Assembly (NCBI GenBank): GCA_041602815.1
Contig: JBFIFO010000167.1
Coordinates: 1-8,216 of the forward strand
Reading direction: 5' to 3'
Source: GCA-020356105 sp041602815
GTDB lineage: Bacteria > Pseudomonadota > Alphaproteobacteria > UBA8366 > JADFVY01
DNA length: 8,216 bases
A program made the translations under genes and the position numbers. The notes under the pieces were generated by a model, which did no database searches, had not been told where the DNA came from, and was given only the letters and a program-made list of their open reading frames with translations. This document shows positions 6,324 through 8,216 of this stretch, piece after piece. Each line of letters begins with the position of its first letter. The first letter of the stretch is position 1.

Positions 6324-7463
6324 TCAGGCGACGTTCGCGCGCAGTGCGGCGGCGCGCGCCGAGATTTCCGTTGCGTCCGAGTTGCGGCCCAGCTTGCCGA
6401 GCAGCCAGGCGTAGAGCTCCATCAGGTGGACCGCCGAGAGGTCGGCTGTGGTCGAGTTCTTGAGGGCGATCTTCATGGCGCGCCGCACCAAAGGTTCGGC
6501 CTTCTCGTAATTTTCGCGGTCGCAGTAAAGGCCGGCGAGGTTGATCAGCTCGGTGACGAGGTGCGGGTGCTCGCCGCCGAGCATCGCCTCGCCGATCTCG
6601 AGCAGCTGCTTGTGGAGCGGCTCCGCTTCTGCGTAGCGCTTCTGGGCGGCGAACTGCGCGGCGAGGGTCTTGATCGCCGCCGCGGTCTCCCGGTGGTTAC
6701 AGCCGAACGCCTCTTCCAGCATCTGCAGCGCACGGCGGCCGAACATCTCCGCCTTGGTGTCGCGGCCCTGCTCGTGATAGAGGGTTGCGAGGCCAACCAG
6801 CGTCGCCGCCACGTCGGGATGGCCGGGACCGAGGGCGCCCTGCTCGATGGCGAGAGCCCGCTGATACAACGCCTCGGCCTCCTCGAACTTGCCGACTAGC
6901 GTGAGCACGTAGGCCAAGCGACCGGCCGAGCCGGCGATTTCGACATGCCCCGGGTCCAGCGTCAGTTCGCGGATGGCCAGGATCTTGCGGTATTTCCGCT
7001 CCGCGCCCTCCAAGTCGTCCTGTGCCTCGGCCAGCGATGCCAGCGCCGCGAGATGCGGGAGCAGGTCCGGGTGGTTCTCGCCGCTGGCGTCCAGGGCCGC
7101 ACGGTAAAGCGTCTCGGAGATCTCCGCTGCGCGCCGATACATGGCGGCGGCCTCTTCCTGGCGCTGCTGGGTCCTGTACAGCTCGGCGACGTTCTCCAGC
7201 GTGACCACGTAATCGGGATCTGCAGGAAGGCCGGAGGACTCGTCGATGCTGATCGCACGCCGGTACAGCGGTTCCGCCTCGGCCAGCCGGCCCAGCGCGT
7301 GGTAGAACATGGCAAGATCGTTCATCGCGTGGGCCAGCCGCCGGTCGCCCGCACCCAGCTTCTTGGCCTCGATCACGGCGACCGCGAAGTGCCGTTCCGC
7401 CTCGACGTACTCACCGTTCTGGAAAGCTCTTGCGCCGGCCCTGCTGATCTCTTTCCAACCCAT
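6324..7463 (-). CDS. Tetratricopeptide-repeat protein, kinesin-light-chain type
   Basis: 379-aa protein composed almost wholly of TPR units with a period close to 42 residues, starting at about residues 5, 42, 84, 133, 175, 217, 259, 301 and 343, thus about nine units. The consensus of the middle units (GHPDVAATLVGLATLYHEQG, then KAEMFGRRALQMLEE) is the TPR_10/TPR_12 kinesin-light-chain pattern: an HP(D/H) turn, an LA.LY helix, a GR/GKFEEAE turn and a YRRAL(A/S)I helix. Such arrays are protein-binding solenoids. No signal peptide, membrane segment, enzymatic domain or fused sensor domain is visible, so partner and process are unknown. The ATG at 7463-7461 is the start of the repeat-bearing frame; only a weak CAGGG (7482-7478) lies upstream, at 14 nt. 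It is transcribed away from lepA and towards the deacylase gene. Bacterial KLC-type TPR proteins are often variable between strains, so this may be an accessory gene, but its GC-rich codon use resembles that of its neighbours. Confidence 0.88.
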   Translation of the reverse strand: MGWKEISRAGARAFQNGEYVEAERHFAVAVIEAKKLGAGDRRLAHAMNDLAMFYHALGRLAEAEPLYRRAISIDESSGLPADPDYVVTLENVAELYRTQQRQEEAAAMYRRAAEISETLYRAALDASGENHPDLLPHLAALASLAEAQDDLEGAERKYRKILAIRELTLDPGHVEIAGSAGRLAYVLTLVGKFEEAEALYQRALAIEQGALGPGHPDVAATLVGLATLYHEQGRDTKAEMFGRRALQMLEEAFGCNHRETAAAIKTLAAQFAAQKRYAEAEPLHKQLLEIGEAMLGGEHPHLVTELINLAGLYCDRENYEKAEPLVRRAMKIALKNSTTADLSAVHLMELYAWLLGKLGRNSDATEISARAAALRANVA

Positions 7464-7521
7464 TGGACTGCGTCGAACCCTGACCCCGGAGATTCATGAT
7501 GCGTGTTGCGGGCACGCCAAG

Positions 7522-7538
7522 GGCCGGGCGGCCCGGCC
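7522..7538. other. GC hairpin in the TPR/lepA divergent region
   Basis: GGCCGGG (7522-7528) and CCCGGCC (7532-7538) form a perfect 7-bp stem with the 3-nt loop CGG, 59 bp upstream of the TPR start. No T-run follows on either strand. It may be a leader structure or an operator; chance is a real alternative in such GC-rich sequence. Confidence 0.35.
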
Positions 7539-7575
7539 GGCGGTATCCCGAGCCCAAGAATATGGAAGAATCATT

Positions 7576-7601
7576 AAGGAGACCCTTACGATGCGTTAAT
7601 G
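7576..7601 (+). promoter_or_regulatory. Strong Shine-Dalgarno with start-stop minigene (ATG CGT TAA) upstream of lepA
   Basis: AAGGAG at 7576-7581 stands 9 nt before ATG at 7591, an optimal ribosome site. The frame it opens is only Met-Arg followed by TAA (7597-7599). The last A of that stop is the first base of a new ATG (7599-7601) whose frame stays open for 38 codons into the lepA frame. The patch 7555-7600 is clearly richer in A/T than its surroundings, as leaders and promoters in GC-rich genomes tend to be. It could be an upstream regulatory minigene with reinitiation, or a decayed leader. Confidence 0.4.
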
Positions 7602-7712
7602 CGGCCGGCGAGCACGGCACCGGCGCCCCCGTCCCGCTTCTATGGATTGCGCGGCGGTGACGGCGCGCCTATGTTCCTGCCACCCGCGGCGCACAGACAT
7701 TCTTCGGTATCG

Positions 7713-8216
7713 ATGACGGACCCCGATCTCATTCGCAATTTCGCGATCATCGCGCATATCGACCACGGCAAGTCGACCCTCGCCGACCGCCTGATCGAAC
7801 GCTGCGGCGGACTGAACACCCGCGAAATGAAAAGCCAGGTGCTCGATTCCATGGACATCGAGCGCGAGCGCGGCATCACCATCAAGGCGCAGACCGTGCG
7901 CCTGCACTACACCGCCGCCGACGGCGAGACCTACGTGCTGAACCTGATCGACACGCCCGGCCATGTCGATTTCGCCTACGAGGTATCGCGTAGCTTGCGC
8001 GCCTGCGAGGGATCGCTGCTGGTCGTCGACGCCTCCCAGGGCGTCGAGGCGCAGACGCTCGCCAATGTCTACCAGGCGCTCGACCACGATCTCGAAGTCG
8101 TGCCGGTCTTGAACAAAATCGACCTGCCCGCCGCGGAGCCCGAACGCGTGCGCACGCAGATTGAGGAAGTGATCGGCCTCGACGCATCCGGCGCCATCCT
8201 CGCCTCGGGCAAGACC
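7713..8216 (+). CDS. lepA: Elongation factor 4 (LepA GTPase), 3'-truncated
   Basis: First 168 residues of about 600 of the translational GTPase EF4/LepA, which binds ribosomes and affects elongation and ribosome assembly. The gene runs off the right edge in frame. GTPase motifs: G1 AHIDHGKS at 14-21, G2 RGITI at 53-57 with T56, G3 DTPGH at 80-84, G4 NKID at 134-137. The block LNTREMKSQVLDSMDIERERG and the histidine-containing HIDHGKST and DTPGHVDFAYEVSRSL stretches separate LepA from EF-Tu and EF-G. ATG 7713 gives the usual LepA beginning (MTDPDLIRNFAIIAHIDHGK) and is therefore preferred. It has no Shine-Dalgarno: the 32 nt before it lack any purine run. Two in-frame upstream ATGs exist, at 7671 (14 residues more) and 7599 (38 residues more, Pro/Ala-rich), the latter overlapping the stop of the start-stop minigene. 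Third-position GC of the extension is lower than in lepA proper. The divergent TPR gene lies upstream. Confidence 0.95.
   Translation, partial: MTDPDLIRNFAIIAHIDHGKSTLADRLIERCGGLNTREMKSQVLDSMDIERERGITIKAQTVRLHYTAADGETYVLNLIDTPGHVDFAYEVSRSLRACEGSLLVVDASQGVEAQTLANVYQALDHDLEVVPVLNKIDLPAAEPERVRTQIEEVIGLDASGAILASGKT

Noticed and set aside
7499..7660. 53-codon plus-strand small frame with GGAGA 6 nt before its ATG
   Set aside because: Its codons include several rare for this GC-rich setting (TCA, TTA, AGG, AGA, CGA), the product has no recognisable feature, and it overlaps the stronger ribosome site and start-stop at 7576-7599. It cannot be fully excluded without homologues.
7596..8087. 163-codon minus-strand frame opposite lepA
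   Set aside because: It is antisense to clear GTPase motifs of LepA; no domain and no context supports it.

Overview
The window is very GC-rich with strongly G/C-biased third codon positions. The recognisable proteins (PheT, a Uup-type ABC-F, a YbaK-like deacylase, LepA) read like those of an alphaproteobacterium, perhaps Rhodospirillales-like. That placement rests on remembered sequence style and was not computed. It looks like an ordinary chromosomal segment of housekeeping and translation-linked genes, with an insertion-prone stretch of repeats in the middle.

Layout. 1-1773: the C-terminal three quarters of pheT on the plus strand, cut by the left edge. 1774-2093: a non-coding gap holding a dispersed-type long palindrome (1842-1943) and a small hairpin just before the next gene. 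2094-2873: a 259-aa protein with a C-terminal J domain (HPD present) and an N-terminal segment resembling a ribbon-helix-helix fold. 2874-3761: a small DUF559 gene (3091-3423) bracketed by two copies of one double-hairpin repeat in the same arm orientation. The left hairpin of the second copy carries a T-run and looks like an intrinsic terminator for the DUF559 gene. 3762-5585: a complete Uup-like ABC-F ATPase. 5804-6274: a YbaK/ProX-type aminoacyl-tRNA deacylase. 6324-7463, minus strand: a kinesin-light-chain-like TPR protein converging on the deacylase gene. 7464-7712: a divergent intergenic region with an AT-richer patch, an excellent Shine-Dalgarno and a two-codon ATG-CGT-TAA reading frame. 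7713-8216: the start of lepA (EF4), cut by the right edge.

Four of the genes act on translation: phenylalanine charging (pheT), ribosome-associated ABC-F (uup), tRNA proofreading (ybaK-like) and EF4 (lepA). They are too widely spaced, and in part divergent, to be one operon. I found no prophage, CRISPR array, tRNA or rRNA gene and no classical IS element. The observations most worth following are the DUF559 gene paired with REPIN-like repeats, the apparently inverted core of one repeat copy, the RHH-like plus J-domain architecture, and the start-stop minigene in front of lepA.
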